Positions 51,656-60,840 of a stretch of DNA of 64,000 nt are shown here, piece by piece (the stretch's first letter is position 1; the number at the start of each line of letters is the position of its first letter). The notes under the pieces were generated by a model that worked only from the letters and a program-made list of their open reading frames with translations, made no database searches and was not told the origin of the DNA. The position numbers and the translations under genes are program-made. This DNA comes from Oceanobacillus senegalensis (GTDB lineage: Bacteria > Bacillota > Bacilli > Bacillales > Amphibacillaceae). The stretch spans positions 4,094,801 through 4,158,800 of the forward strand of contig NZ_LT839648.1 in NCBI RefSeq assembly GCF_900176885.1, given 5' to 3'.

Positions 51656-52900
51656 ATGATTTTTAACATGTTAAGAATTAGGAATTTCCGCTTTTTTTTC
51701 CTTTCTGAAATCATTTATGCGTTTGGAGTAGGAATGAGTACAGTTGGTGCAAATTGGTATTTAATGGATCAAACGAATTCTACGACAGCAGTTGGGGGTA
51801 TGCTTGCATTAAATGTTATTGCAGGTTTTATGATTTCGCCACTTATTGGGACATTAACAGATCGGTTAAATCGAAAAACAATTATCATTTGGACCTATTT
51901 CATTCAGGCCCTACTCATATTGGGGGTTGCAGGTTTATTTATCTTTGACGAATTTAAAATTGGATATCTTTATCTTTTTTCGATGGTGAATGGAATGGGT
52001 TGGACGACCTATATGTCGACATCAAGGAGCCTTCTACAAGAAATTTTATCTGAAAAGGAAATGATTACTGGGAATTCCTTAGTTGAAATATGTTTGCAAG
52101 TTGGTATGTTTACTGCAGGTGGACTTTCAGGTGCTTTCTATCAAGTTGCAGGGTTTGAATTTATTCTAATCTCCAATTCTATAGCATTTATTTTTAGTGG
52201 TTTGTTACTATCTCGAGTTAAACATCAATCGGTTATGAAAGATAATAATGATGAGACCTATCTTGCTAGTTTCACGAGTGGGATGAAGTATTTATTAACG
52301 AGGATGAATGTTTTTTTTATTGGTATGGTTGCTATCATTCCGTTGGTTGCTACCATGATGTATAATGTTGTACTTCCTGAATATGTCAATGACAGTGTAA
52401 ATGGTAGTTCGATTGATTTTGGGGTATCCGATATGTTTTATGGAATCGGGGGGTTTTTATCTGGTATGCTTGCAGAACCTTTTGCTAAGAAATTTTCAAG
52501 GAACAGAAGTGTCACTATTTTATTTCTTGTATCCATCAGTTTCTTGTTTGCATTGTCACTAAATACATACATCCTATTTCTGTTTTTAGGAAGTCTTATG
52601 TTTGGTTTATGTAATTCATCATTACGAATATTAATGAACACCACAATCATGGAGACCGTACCTAAGTCATACATGGGGAGAGCAATGTCCGTTTGGACGG
52701 CGATAGCACTCATGTTACAAGCAATGATTTCTCCAGGGTTAGGCGTTTTAATCGATAGTTATTCTCCTGGTTTGGGCTTTCTCGTTCTGAGTGGATTAAT
52801 GTTAGTAGGGGTTATTTTACATCTCATAGTTATGTACATGAGATCCAATAGATATAAAAACGAAAATAGCCATACGATAAAGCAAACTATTAATGATTAA
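51656..52900 (+). CDS. MFS transporter
   Basis: A 414-residue MFS protein with 12 hydrophobic segments: FFFLSEIIYAFGVGMSTVGA, the loop GTLTDRLNRKTIIIWTYF and a C-terminal MGRAMSVWTAIALMLQAMIS. It resembles the MacA/enterobactin-exporter-like group. ATG at 51656 after TAGGGGGTG. It probably exports a product or inhibitor linked to the reductase gene, but the substrate is unknown. Confidence 0.82.
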   Translation: MIFNMLRIRNFRFFFLSEIIYAFGVGMSTVGANWYLMDQTNSTTAVGGMLALNVIAGFMISPLIGTLTDRLNRKTIIIWTYFIQALLILGVAGLFIFDEFKIGYLYLFSMVNGMGWTTYMSTSRSLLQEILSEKEMITGNSLVEICLQVGMFTAGGLSGAFYQVAGFEFILISNSIAFIFSGLLLSRVKHQSVMKDNNDETYLASFTSGMKYLLTRMNVFFIGMVAIIPLVATMMYNVVLPEYVNDSVNGSSIDFGVSDMFYGIGGFLSGMLAEPFAKKFSRNRSVTILFLVSISFLFALSLNTYILFLFLGSLMFGLCNSSLRILMNTTIMETVPKSYMGRAMSVWTAIALMLQAMISPGLGVLIDSYSPGLGFLVLSGLMLVGVILHLIVMYMRSNRYKNENSHTIKQTIND

Positions 52901-52984
52901 AGGAGTCCGTCAAGATGTAGGATTAAGGCAGTTAGCAAAAAAGTTAAATATCCTTGAAGACCTTTTTGTGTTCATCAATCATTC

Positions 52985-53020
52985 GTAAACGGGCACCTAT
53001 CTAGAATGAGATAGCTGTCT
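52985..53020 (+). repeat. Cassette-type repeat
   Basis: GTAAACGGGCACC head, stem CTATCT / AGATAG. A short form; GGTGCAGGTTAATGGAG near 53080 is a tail-like piece. Confidence 0.6.
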
Positions 53021-53127
53021 AAACTTTTAAATAATCATTGAACCGGATTACTTGTTTTGAAATAATAGGTACGAAGCAATAGGTGCAGGTTAATGGAGTA
53101 AAGTCACGAAATAAGGGGACTGAGTAT

Positions 53128-53342
53128 ATGAAGAAATTCTTTACGGTTTTATCTGGCCTTTTAATTATTTATTTGGAATAAGTTTGTTTACACCTATCCT
53201 TCTAAATGCTTTGGGTGTCATAAGTGCTTTTTTTAGTGTAAAAGGAACGACACGAAAAATTCTAGTTTCACTAAATTCATTGATGATTATTTGCTTTGGA
53301 GTTCTTTCTTTCGTCGCTATATTCGGATTTCAGGAACCTTAA
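53128..53342 (+). pseudogene. Frameshifted small membrane protein
   Basis: MKKFFTVLSGLLIIY, then a one-base shift in the T-rich run, then FGISLFTPILLNALGVISAF and on to the end IFGFQEP. Together about 71 residues with three hydrophobic helices. AAGGGGACTG before the ATG. Confidence 0.7.
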
Positions 53343-53368
53343 ACATAATCATTGATAGTTATTGTATA

Positions 53369-53409
53369 AACTGGTGCATATCCTGAATAATGGATAGTAC
53401 CATTTTTTT
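53369..53409 (+). repeat. Cassette-type repeat acting as terminator
   Basis: ATAAACTGGTGCATATCC pairs with GGATAGTACC, then T7. A compact copy in which the hairpin is a good rho-independent terminator. Confidence 0.75.
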
Positions 53410-53447
53410 ATAGTATAGGTTTGTTTCATCGAAAAAGGGGGAGTTTG

Positions 53448-53696
53448 GTGGAGTCTAATAAAAATCACAAAAAGGGAAATAAAACATCTGACTCGATATT
53501 AATGGCATTAGTAATAATATTATTGATAAAAATTACAATTGAACAATTTGCCTTTGACCCGTTACCAACAATAGCAGATAATATCTTTTGGGTTATAATT
53601 TCTGTTATATTTATAATCACTTTTTATATAAAGAAAAGCTACATATATCTTGCCATTATGCTTGTCATTCTATTAGTAGGTTTATTCAATCTTTAG
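53448..53696 (+). CDS. Small membrane protein with GTG start
   Basis: An 82-residue protein: charged N-terminus (ESNKNHKKGNKTSD) and three hydrophobic helices. GTG at 53448 is 5 nt after GGGGGAG; the frame upstream is repeat-derived. Function unknown. Confidence 0.6.
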   Translation: MESNKNHKKGNKTSDSILMALVIILLIKITIEQFAFDPLPTIADNIFWVIISVIFIITFYIKKSYIYLAIMLVILLVGLFNL

Positions 53697-53770
53697 TAAA
53701 AAAATGTGAAAAGATATACTTAAATAAAATAGTGCTTTACTTGAATAGGCAGGGGGAGGAGTAGATAAGA

Positions 53771-53962
53771 TTGATAATTTTTGCAGAGGTTATACGTACT
53801 ATTTCTATTGTAATACTTGTTTTTAGTTCTGCTTTCTATTTACGGCATTTGGAAAAGACTAAAAATAAACTTTCAATCTTTGAACGTACCATGTACATCA
53901 TCATACAAATCGCATATATTTTATTTGCAATCAGTTTATTGATTTTCGTATTTAATGATTGA
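53771..53962 (+). CDS. Small membrane protein with TTG start
   Basis: A 63-residue protein with two hydrophobic helices joined by a basic loop (RHLEKTKNKLS). TTG is about 9 nt after GGGGGAGGAG. A compressed repeat copy (AGTGCTTTACTTGAATAGGC) lies between it and the preceding gene. Function unknown. Confidence 0.55.
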   Translation: MIIFAEVIRTISIVILVFSSAFYLRHLEKTKNKLSIFERTMYIIIQIAYILFAISLLIFVFND

Positions 53963-54431
53963 TTAAGATTCGTGATGTTAATAGAGTGGAACAAGTCTTG
54001 GAGAATGCTTGTTAGGTAACGTTTCAATTCATTACCATATGGAAAGATAGGAAAGGATTTGAAGTGGTAATGATTTATCTTTTAAAAAACTTCTGTATCA
54101 ACCCCTTTAGGAAGCCGGTTTGTACCTATGCATGATGAACCATTTGGAAATTCCCTCCATGCTTACCTTCTTTTTCCTATACGCTATACGTGTTATTAGC
54201 TTTTGCACCAATTCTGGCCCGTTCACCTTGTCATTTGTTTGGTTCTAACCTATGGAAAACAACTTTATGTATAGCAGACCAATTATAAAAAATAGGAAAG
54301 ACCTACCTAATGATGGGTTAGAAATGTCTGAGATATGGCGCGGATGAGGAATTATAAAAAAGGTTGGAATTAGGACAACCAGCTATTTCATAATATGAAA
54401 AGGGAAGGAAGGAGTAATAGGGAGGGAAGAA
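53963..54431. other. Gene-free stretch
   Basis: About 470 bp with no gene, repeat copy or strong hairpin that I can support. Confidence 0.5.
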
Positions 54432-55220
54432 ATGGCTAATCCGATTGTTGTAAGGTCATTAGACGAAATTAGATTTTGGTCTAGAATTATGAAAGAACAT
54501 TCCTTATTTTTAAGTTTGGGATTTACACATGATCAGAAAAAATTAATTGAAGAAGCACAGCAGTTTATTGATGTTTTTGAAAGAATAGAGGAGAAATTGA
54601 GTAGGTTCTCGGTAAACTCTGATTTGAGTCAAATTCGAGCTTTTAATAGTGAGGTATATCAAGCAGCAGTTGCCATATGGAACTATAAGAGGAAAGTGTT
54701 AGGTTTAACGTTACGGTGTGAAATTATTTCAAATAATTACCCTTTATTGGTTGACCACATTAGTAGGGAAGCAGCTTACTTTGCAAACCGATTAAAAGAA
54801 CTAAATGAAGGAGTACTAGCCCCAAGAAAAGACGCTATTATTCAAGAGAATGTTTTCTTTCTTAAGATTATGGCCGATCATGCTAAGTTTATTGGCCATC
54901 TTTTAGACCCTTCAGAAAGAAAGTTAGTAGACCAGGCTAGAGAATTTAGTCACGATTTTGATCAATTGGTATTTCAAGCTGTCGATTTGGACTCAATGCG
55001 GCCACAATCTGAAACGAGACCCATACTTAGTCAATTTTTAGACCAAAATAGAGTATCCGTTGCGTCATTAAGGGATTTTAAGAAAACAGCACGAGAGTTA
55101 ATAGAAGAATGTCGTATCAAAAGTAATATCCATCCGCTTTTGGCTGACCATACCTTTAGAGAAGCGGAGAGATTTTTAGAAATAATAGATTTATTTGAAG
55201 CTAGCTTACAAAGAGCATAA
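54432..55220 (+). CDS. DUF2935 protein
   Basis: A 262-residue helical protein made of two similar halves. Each half begins with an FxxxIMxxH pattern (FWSRIMKEHSLFLSLG and FFLKIMADHAKFIGHLL) and ends LLxDHxxREAxxF (LLVDHISREAAYF and LLADHTFREAERF). The repeated histidines and glutamates could bind metal; that is inference. Function unknown. ATG behind AGGGAGGG. Confidence 0.85.
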   Translation: MANPIVVRSLDEIRFWSRIMKEHSLFLSLGFTHDQKKLIEEAQQFIDVFERIEEKLSRFSVNSDLSQIRAFNSEVYQAAVAIWNYKRKVLGLTLRCEIISNNYPLLVDHISREAAYFANRLKELNEGVLAPRKDAIIQENVFFLKIMADHAKFIGHLLDPSERKLVDQAREFSHDFDQLVFQAVDLDSMRPQSETRPILSQFLDQNRVSVASLRDFKKTARELIEECRIKSNIHPLLADHTFREAERFLEIIDLFEASLQRA

Positions 55221-55228
55221 TTTTGAAC

Positions 55229-55268
55229 AAACTAGTGCGATTGCGGACAAGGCAGTCGCTTTTTTGTT
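55229..55268 (+). repeat. Cassette-type repeat acting as terminator
   Basis: AAACTAGTGCG head, perfect stem GCGATTG (55237-55243) / CAGTCGC (55253-55259) with one G-T pair, then T6. Confidence 0.8.
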
Positions 55269-55341
55269 TTCGGATTCGTACAGTTGTTAGTATGGATACT
55301 TTTTGTTAAGAATAAAACTATGATTGAGAGGGGGGGAGTAA

Positions 55342-55917
55342 ATGGAAAATGAAAATGCGGAGATGATGCTAACAGGAAACATAACATATGAGGATTTTAA
55401 AAAGCATAACGCCTATCATACAAGAAAATTTCTGATTGGTCATTTTTTATTGGAGGTAATGGTATTAAGCGCATTAATTGTATATTTCTTTAATGAAATC
55501 GGTATTTTTTTATCTTTTGTTTTTGGATATTCCATATTCTTGGCTTGGATTAGTATAATAGTTGTTTCGTTACTCATTTCTTCTGTAATAGCAGTTCCGT
55601 TAACCTTGGTACTTATACTCTTGCTAAAATCAAGAGTTCGGAAGGAATATCAAAGCGATACACAAATCAAACGCGATGTTTCCTATGTGATTAGTAATCA
55701 GGGAATCCACCAGAAAAGAGGAAGGTCAAACACATATTTTGAATGGGGAGATATCGTTCAAGCATATGAACATAAAGAGATGTTTCGTTTGTATGTTTCC
55801 AAAAATAAAGCCATTCTGTTACCTAAGAGATTTTTTCGAACCAATAAAGACGTTGATGTATTTAAAAATATGATACAGAATAATTTAGATGATAAAAGGG
55901 TCATAATGAAAAATTAA
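55342..55917 (+). CDS. YcxB-like membrane protein
   Basis: A 191-residue protein: two membrane helices (about residues 32-95) flanked by a basic loop, then a C-terminal beta domain (YVISNQGIHQKRGRSNTYFE, FEWGDIVQAYEHKEMFRLYV). This is the layout of the YcxB-like C-terminal domain family; function unknown. ATG behind GAGGGGGGG. Confidence 0.75.
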   Translation: MENENAEMMLTGNITYEDFKKHNAYHTRKFLIGHFLLEVMVLSALIVYFFNEIGIFLSFVFGYSIFLAWISIIVVSLLISSVIAVPLTLVLILLLKSRVRKEYQSDTQIKRDVSYVISNQGIHQKRGRSNTYFEWGDIVQAYEHKEMFRLYVSKNKAILLPKRFFRTNKDVDVFKNMIQNNLDDKRVIMKN

Positions 55918-55932
55918 TTATTCCCCTTCTTT

Positions 55933-56023
55933 GTAACGGATGTAATGCTTCAATAAGTGAAGGCTCATTAGCCGAGCTAAGGTGCGCAAAGTATATTTCC
56001 GGAGCGGTTTGTCCCAGTTTCTC
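55933..56023 (+). repeat. Cassette repeat joined to a GGGACA-type element end
   Basis: GTAACGGATGTAATG head and GCTTC/GAAGGC hairpin, then from about 55990 GTATATTTCCGGAGCGG and TTTGTCCCAGTTTCTC, the right end of the element also found at 32397-32531. The two repeat families meet here. Confidence 0.65.
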
Positions 56024-56115
56024 TTATTTTATCGATAACCCATTTCCTACAAGTATAAATTTAGTTAATGGAATCATTATAGTAATGGTCTTTTCTTTTC
56101 ATTAGGAGGGTAACG

Positions 56116-56838
56116 TTGGGTACTGTATTATCTTTTTTTTGTATTATATTAGTGGCTTCTGTTTTACAAACAAGTACAGGTTTTGGGTTTTCCATCATGG
56201 CGACACCTTTTTTGCTACTGTTATTTCAACCGCAAGAAGCCATACAAATAAATATCATTTTATCTTTCCTTATTTCCATTTCATTGATATGGAAAATAAG
56301 AAAAGACATTGACTTTTCAATTATAAAGAGGTTTGTTATCGGGAGTATCGTCGGAGTACCCTTTGGTATAATCATTTTTATCACCATGAATATAACCGCT
56401 TTTAAAATAGGGGTTAGTATACTCCTTTTAGTATTAACATTGCTGTTGATATTGAATTTTAGAGTAAAGCCAACTCGCATCAGAGACTTCATCGTTGGAG
56501 GGTTATCCGGTCTTTTAACAACAAGCATTGGTATGCCAGGTCCTCCATTATTGCTTTATTTTACAGGAACGGATACGGAAAAAGGGAAGTTAAGAGCAAC
56601 TACGTTAGCCTTTTATCTGTTTATCTATTTTATTAGTCTTATTACCCAAATCATTTTTACTGGTACAAATAAATTAATATGGGAATCAAGTCTTTATGCA
56701 ATTCCCATCGTATTTTTAGGGTTGTTTATAGGTCAAATTATTTTCAAATGGCTTAATCAACAGATTTTCAAGGTATTTACATATATTCTTTTGAGTTTTA
56801 CAGGTATTTATCTTCTTATCGAAAGTTTGTATTCATAA
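56116..56838 (+). CDS. TauE/SafE-family transporter
   Basis: A 240-residue membrane protein with eight hydrophobic helices and the internal repeat of this family: LQTSTGFGFSIMATPFLLLL in the first half, VGGLSGLLTTSIGMPGPPLL in the second. Members export sulfite or sulfonates, or carry other anions. TTG start after AGGAGGGTAA. No neighbour points to the substrate. Confidence 0.88.
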   Translation: MGTVLSFFCIILVASVLQTSTGFGFSIMATPFLLLLFQPQEAIQINIILSFLISISLIWKIRKDIDFSIIKRFVIGSIVGVPFGIIIFITMNITAFKIGVSILLLVLTLLLILNFRVKPTRIRDFIVGGLSGLLTTSIGMPGPPLLLYFTGTDTEKGKLRATTLAFYLFIYFISLITQIIFTGTNKLIWESSLYAIPIVFLGLFIGQIIFKWLNQQIFKVFTYILLSFTGIYLLIESLYS

Positions 56839-57193
56839 CATGTGTTGAACAATGGGGGGGAATTGCTCTATAAGTGATAGTGGACCTTCTGAATCAACGG
56901 ATGATTATATGTGTATTGATGTAATATACCCTCATCATGTGTTTTGGTCTAACACGTTTATGATGCTGCCATTCTAAACGAAACAAGGAAATGTGATAGG
57001 ACTTGTAAATCTCGCAGGTTTATTTCCAAATCTGTGTTCGCTCTAATTACCAAAGTTTCCATTATATTTTCTGACATCTAAAAATTATTTGCGCTTTCCG
57101 GAAAGAATTTTACCAAAGTAGGCCACAGTCATACAACTTTTTATCATCGTTTTCATAAGTAATAATAACGAATAGGAGAAAGAAGGGTAACCA
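56839..57193. other. Gene-free stretch
   Basis: About 355 bp; the left end (TGTGTTGAACAATGG) may be a worn repeat tail. Nothing else is recognised before the ribosome site of the next gene. Confidence 0.45.
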
Positions 57194-57595
57194 ATGGCCT
57201 CTTATAATAATCCCCATCGTCATAATAAACATATCGTTTCTGTCCCTAAGGTTTATGATTGGTTGAATTCGACAGATACGTTTAATATAAAAATTAATAT
57301 GCAATGTAAGTGTCAGAGGAATAATGGCATTATCCAGGCCGATAACTATCAATACTATGCCATTTCAGATGGTATAAAATCCATTTATACGAATGAGGAT
57401 GAATTACAGGAATACGGAGATAGAGGTATTTTAGATCCTGCGTCTGTTTCCTATATGAATCTTTTCATTAACGGAATATTACAGCCGCAGAATCAATATG
57501 AGGTGAAAAAAGGGAGGCTCATCTTTACCTCTGGAGATGTACCAGAAAGAGGGAGCCCCATTATTCTTCAATTTATTACACTTCAATTATCATAA
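57194..57595 (+). CDS. DUF4183 protein
   Basis: A 133-residue protein: a histidine/asparagine-rich start ([10 protein letters not shown]), then a beta-rich DUF4183 domain with [20 protein letters not shown] and [12 protein letters not shown]. Proteins with this domain often lie near spore-surface genes in Bacilli. ATG behind TAGGAGAAAGAAGG. It converges on two shorter DUF4183 genes. Confidence 0.78.
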   Translation: MASYNNPHRHNKHIVSVPKVYDWLNSTDTFNIKINMQCKCQRNNGIIQADNYQYYAISDGIKSIYTNEDELQEYGDRGILDPASVSYMNLFINGILQPQNQYEVKKGRLIFTSGDVPERGSPIILQFITLQLS

Positions 57596-57613
57596 AAGTT
57601 AATGGTTGAATGA

Positions 57614-57895
57614 TTAGTTGACTACAATTTCAACGATAACTGGTGTTGCACCATCAAGTGTATCGCCATCTGGGATAGTTATAGCAGTGGTCGAGATGGT
57701 TGAGACATCAGTAGTTTGCACCATTCCATTTATATATAAAATGTAATAGCTTGGCAATGGAAATGCAGTAGCAGCGGCACCTGTGTCATCCGTAAAAGAA
57801 GTTGCGTCAATTTCGAATGCCTCTCCTGTCCCTGTACCAGCTCCTATAGTAGAAACAAATTTTCTAGAGCCCAAAAATGGTCTAACGATTGGCAT
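57614..57895 (-). CDS. DUF4183 protein, copy 1
   Basis: A 93-residue protein, Ala/Thr/Gly-rich with YYILYINGMVQTTDVST as the core and ending PVIVEIVVN. It has no signal peptide. It differs from copy 2 at five residues (9, 26, 28, 62, 78). Such small domains occur in spore coat or exosporium contexts. ATG behind GGAGGGGA. It and its upstream DNA are part of a tandem duplication. Confidence 0.78.
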   Translation of the reverse strand: MPIVRPFLGSRKFVSTIGAGTGTGEAFEIDATSFTDDTGAAATAFPLPSYYILYINGMVQTTDVSTISTTAITIPDGDTLDGATPVIVEIVVN

Positions 57896-58044
57896 CCTAT
57901 CCCCTCCATTTCATTAGTAACTAGGGATTAGGAAGAAATCCCTTTCCCTATTATAGTATTGAGTTGTCCATTCTTAGAAACCTCACATACCCTAAGATAC
58001 AAGTATAATTTTCCATATTCCCTTTAAAGGTAAGGGTTGAATGA

Positions 58045-58326
58045 CTAGTTAACTACAATTTCAACAATAACTGGTGTTGCACCATCAAGTGTTTCGCCAT
58101 CTGGGATCGTTATAGCAGTGGTCGAGATGGTTGATACATCAGCAGTTTGCACCATTCCATTTATATATAAAATGTAATAGCTTGGCAATGGAAATGCAGT
58201 AGCAGCAGCACCTGTGTCATCCGTAAAAGATGTTGCATCAATTGCAAATGTTTCCCCTGTCCCTGTACCGGCTCCTATGGTAGAAACAAATTTTCTAGAA
58301 GCTAAAAAAGGTCTAACGATAGGCAT
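58045..58326 (-). CDS. DUF4183 protein, copy 2
   Basis: A 93-residue near-twin of copy 1 (88 of 93 residues the same by eye). The upstream region is also duplicated, so both should be expressed alike. Product probably structural; function unknown. Confidence 0.78.
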   Translation of the reverse strand: MPIVRPFLASRKFVSTIGAGTGTGETFAIDATSFTDDTGAAATAFPLPSYYILYINGMVQTADVSTISTTAITIPDGETLDGATPVIVEIVVN

Positions 58327-58450
58327 TTTATTCCCTCCATTTCATTAGTAAATAGGGATGAAGAAGAAATCCCTTTCCCTACTATAGTATTGAGTTGTCC
58401 ATTTTTAGAAACGTCACCTAACCTATGATATAAGTATAATTTTCCATCCT

Positions 58451-59571
58451 CCCTAATTCGGCATGAAATGGTTTCCGGATAGAGAATTTGTTGGTGAAAC
58501 ACACATGGATGTACGTATACCAAATGTTTCATAGGAAGGAAATAGACCGTTTACATGTACAAAAGTAGCCTGAAGACACGTTTGATGTTCTTTTCCTCCT
58601 TTTCGTCATTCGCATACATTCCTCTCTGTATCATTAAAATATCTCCAATATGCTCTTATTTTCTTAGAATTTCATAAACAGCTATTTCAGAATGGGATGG
58701 CGAATGTATGAAAGCCTTTCGCAGTTTCTTTCTCCCTCGTTTCGTTTTTTTCGTTAGTCCTTTACAATACCCAGAACACCCCAATTACATAGTGATGTAC
58801 ACCAAGAACGCTAAGAACTCCTGGCGCAGCAACCTAGTTGGTGCTAGTAAATAGGTTAGTATTACTTCCCGAAACTCCCATGTATAAAGAAGCCCTTTCA
58901 TCATTACCTCCTAGTAAGTAAGAGGTGATTCTCCTTTCAGGTTGTGAAGAAATTGACCTAAACTATCCCGTACATTCATGGCTAAGGTATTGCAGATTAA
59001 TGAGCAGTATTACCTCCACATGAAACATGCAAGAATAACGAATCCTTTAGGTGAGGGGTGAAAGAAACGCCTATTGATTGAAGATTTACTTTATGCTGAT
59101 CTTAAAACAGGGGAAATTCCTCTGCTTTTATTATTTTATTCCGATGTTTTACCAGTTTTCATCTCAAATGAATAGTAGTTGCTTTGATGGATATATGAGA
59201 CATCCGAATGAGATTTACACTATTTTATTACCTCCTTTTTAATTATTTTAATAACAAACAACCTTATTGCTAAAACTCAGGATATTTCATTCTGTAAAAT
59301 GAATGAAATATAACGTAATTCAAACTTAATATCCTTGTGAAATATAAGTAATATAACCGTAAAAAAGTTTAATATTTTGTAAATTAGTTTAACATACTCT
59401 AAATATGTTGTAACAATATTGTAATTATTCAGTTTATCTATGGAATTAAGCAATAATGTGTAGTAATATGTTGATTGATGTTTGGTAGACGTCGATATTA
59501 ATCGATTGACAGAGTTGTGAAAGTCTATCGTGCCAAATGTTAATATGCTGATTTTAAGGAGGTTTTAAAAG
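58451..59571. other. Long intergenic region before the capsule genes
   Basis: About 1.1 kb without a supported gene. A hairpin CAGGGGAA/CCTCTG with T-rich tail lies near 59106-59130. The right half is very AT-rich and should hold the capB promoter. TTGTAACAATATTGTAA (about 59409-59425) and TCGATATTAATCGA (59492-59505) are palindromic and could be regulator sites. A short, stopped minus-strand frame (58741-58900) was not accepted. Confidence 0.5.
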
Positions 59572-60819
59572 GTGTATCTGGTTACTTTATTGAGTTGTAT
59601 GTTGTTTGTTCTAGGTATGGTAGAAAAAAGGAAGCACCAAAGAAAAGTAGATTCGATACCGATTCGCATTAATGTTAATGGGATAAGAGGTAAGTCAACA
59701 ATTACTAGATTGATAACATGGGCAATTATGGAAGATGGTTATAAAGCGGTAGGAAAAACTACTGGGACAAGCGCAAGAATGTTTTATTGGAATCGTGAAG
59801 AAGAAGAACCAATTATCAGAAGACGCGAAGGTGCAAACATAAAAGAGCAAAAAAATATCGTTAAAAAAGCGTCAGATGTCGGGGCAGAAGTACTAGTAAG
59901 TGAGTGTATGGCAGTTAATCCCGATTATCAACGAGTTTTTCAAAAAGACCTTTTACAAGCTAATATCGGTGTGATCATCAATGTTTTAGAAGACCACATG
60001 GATGTTTTAGGTCCAACTTTAGATAATGTTGCAGAATCATTTACACATACTATCCCTTATAATGGGACGTTAATTATCGAAAAAAATGAGTATGAAAATT
60101 ATTACAAGGAAATTGCAAAACAAAGAAATACAAGAGTAATCGTTGCCGATGAAAGCAGAGTTAGTGAAGAATACTTATTAAAATTTGAATATATGGTATT
60201 TCCGATCAATGTAGCCATTGCATTAGCTGTTGCAGAAGCGTTAAACATTGAGGAAGAAGTTGCTTTAAGGGGAATGTTGAAAGCTAATCCTGATGTTGGC
60301 GCATTGAAAATCATTCCAATTGGTAACCCTATGACTCCTTCCTATTTTGTAAATGGATTTGCTGCAAATGACTCTGCATCAACGTTGAATATATACAATA
60401 GAGTTCGCATGCTTGGTTACTATCCTGACAAGTTAGTTGTCATCATGAATTGTCGTAGTGATAGGGTCGATCGAACCGAATCATTTGCAACCGATGTGTT
60501 ACCTCATTTGGACATGGAGGCACTTTTTCTTATCGGTCAAACTACAAAGCCTATAATAGATAGCTACCAAGAAGGAAATATAAATGTAGAGAATCTTTAC
60601 AATTTAGAGGGGATAGAAACACGTGAAATAATGGAAAATTTGGAAGATTATTTACATGATCATACGATTTATGGGATTGGTAATATTCATGGGTCTGGTG
60701 AGCCATTAATTGAAGAATTAGAAGCATTAAAAGTGGAAGAGAAAGTCAACATGAAAGATTACCAAATAAACGATGATGAAATGGTAATGGAAGAAGAAAA
60801 AGAATTGGTATTAAACTAA
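59572..60819 (+). CDS. capB: Poly-gamma-glutamate synthase subunit CapB/PgsB
   Basis: A 415-residue ligase-type subunit. N-terminal membrane segment, then the ATP-binding INVNGIRGKSTITRLITWA, TGTSARMFYW, and the VLEDHMDVLGPTLDNVAESF region typical of Mur-ligase relatives. With CapC it polymerises glutamate through gamma links at the membrane. GTG start 9 nt after AAGGAGG. First gene of the cluster. Confidence 0.94.
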   Translation: MYLVTLLSCMLFVLGMVEKRKHQRKVDSIPIRINVNGIRGKSTITRLITWAIMEDGYKAVGKTTGTSARMFYWNREEEEPIIRRREGANIKEQKNIVKKASDVGAEVLVSECMAVNPDYQRVFQKDLLQANIGVIINVLEDHMDVLGPTLDNVAESFTHTIPYNGTLIIEKNEYENYYKEIAKQRNTRVIVADESRVSEEYLLKFEYMVFPINVAIALAVAEALNIEEEVALRGMLKANPDVGALKIIPIGNPMTPSYFVNGFAANDSASTLNIYNRVRMLGYYPDKLVVIMNCRSDRVDRTESFATDVLPHLDMEALFLIGQTTKPIIDSYQEGNINVENLYNLEGIETREIMENLEDYLHDHTIYGIGNIHGSGEPLIEELEALKVEEKVNMKDYQINDDEMVMEEEKELVLN

Positions 60820-60840
60820 GGAAACCAGGGGGAGAAAATA

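Larger units (their letters stand above)
52901..53447. other. Gene-poor stretch with repeats and a broken gene
   Basis: Contains a short remnant just after 52901, a repeat (52985-53020), a frameshifted membrane-protein gene (53128-53342) and a repeat with terminator (53369-53409). Confidence 0.55.
57614..58450 (-). repeat. Tandem duplication of a DUF4183 gene with its upstream region
   Basis: Two units of about 415-430 bp (57614-58030 and 58045-58450). Coding parts are nearly identical, and the upstream parts share long stretches such as CTATAGTATTGAGTTGTCCA. The duplication includes the promoter region. Confidence 0.85.

Noticed and set aside
58741-58900. Minus-strand frame reading MGVSGSNTNLFTSTN with an internal stop
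   Set aside because: It has one stop, weak start context and no recognised family; left as intergenic.
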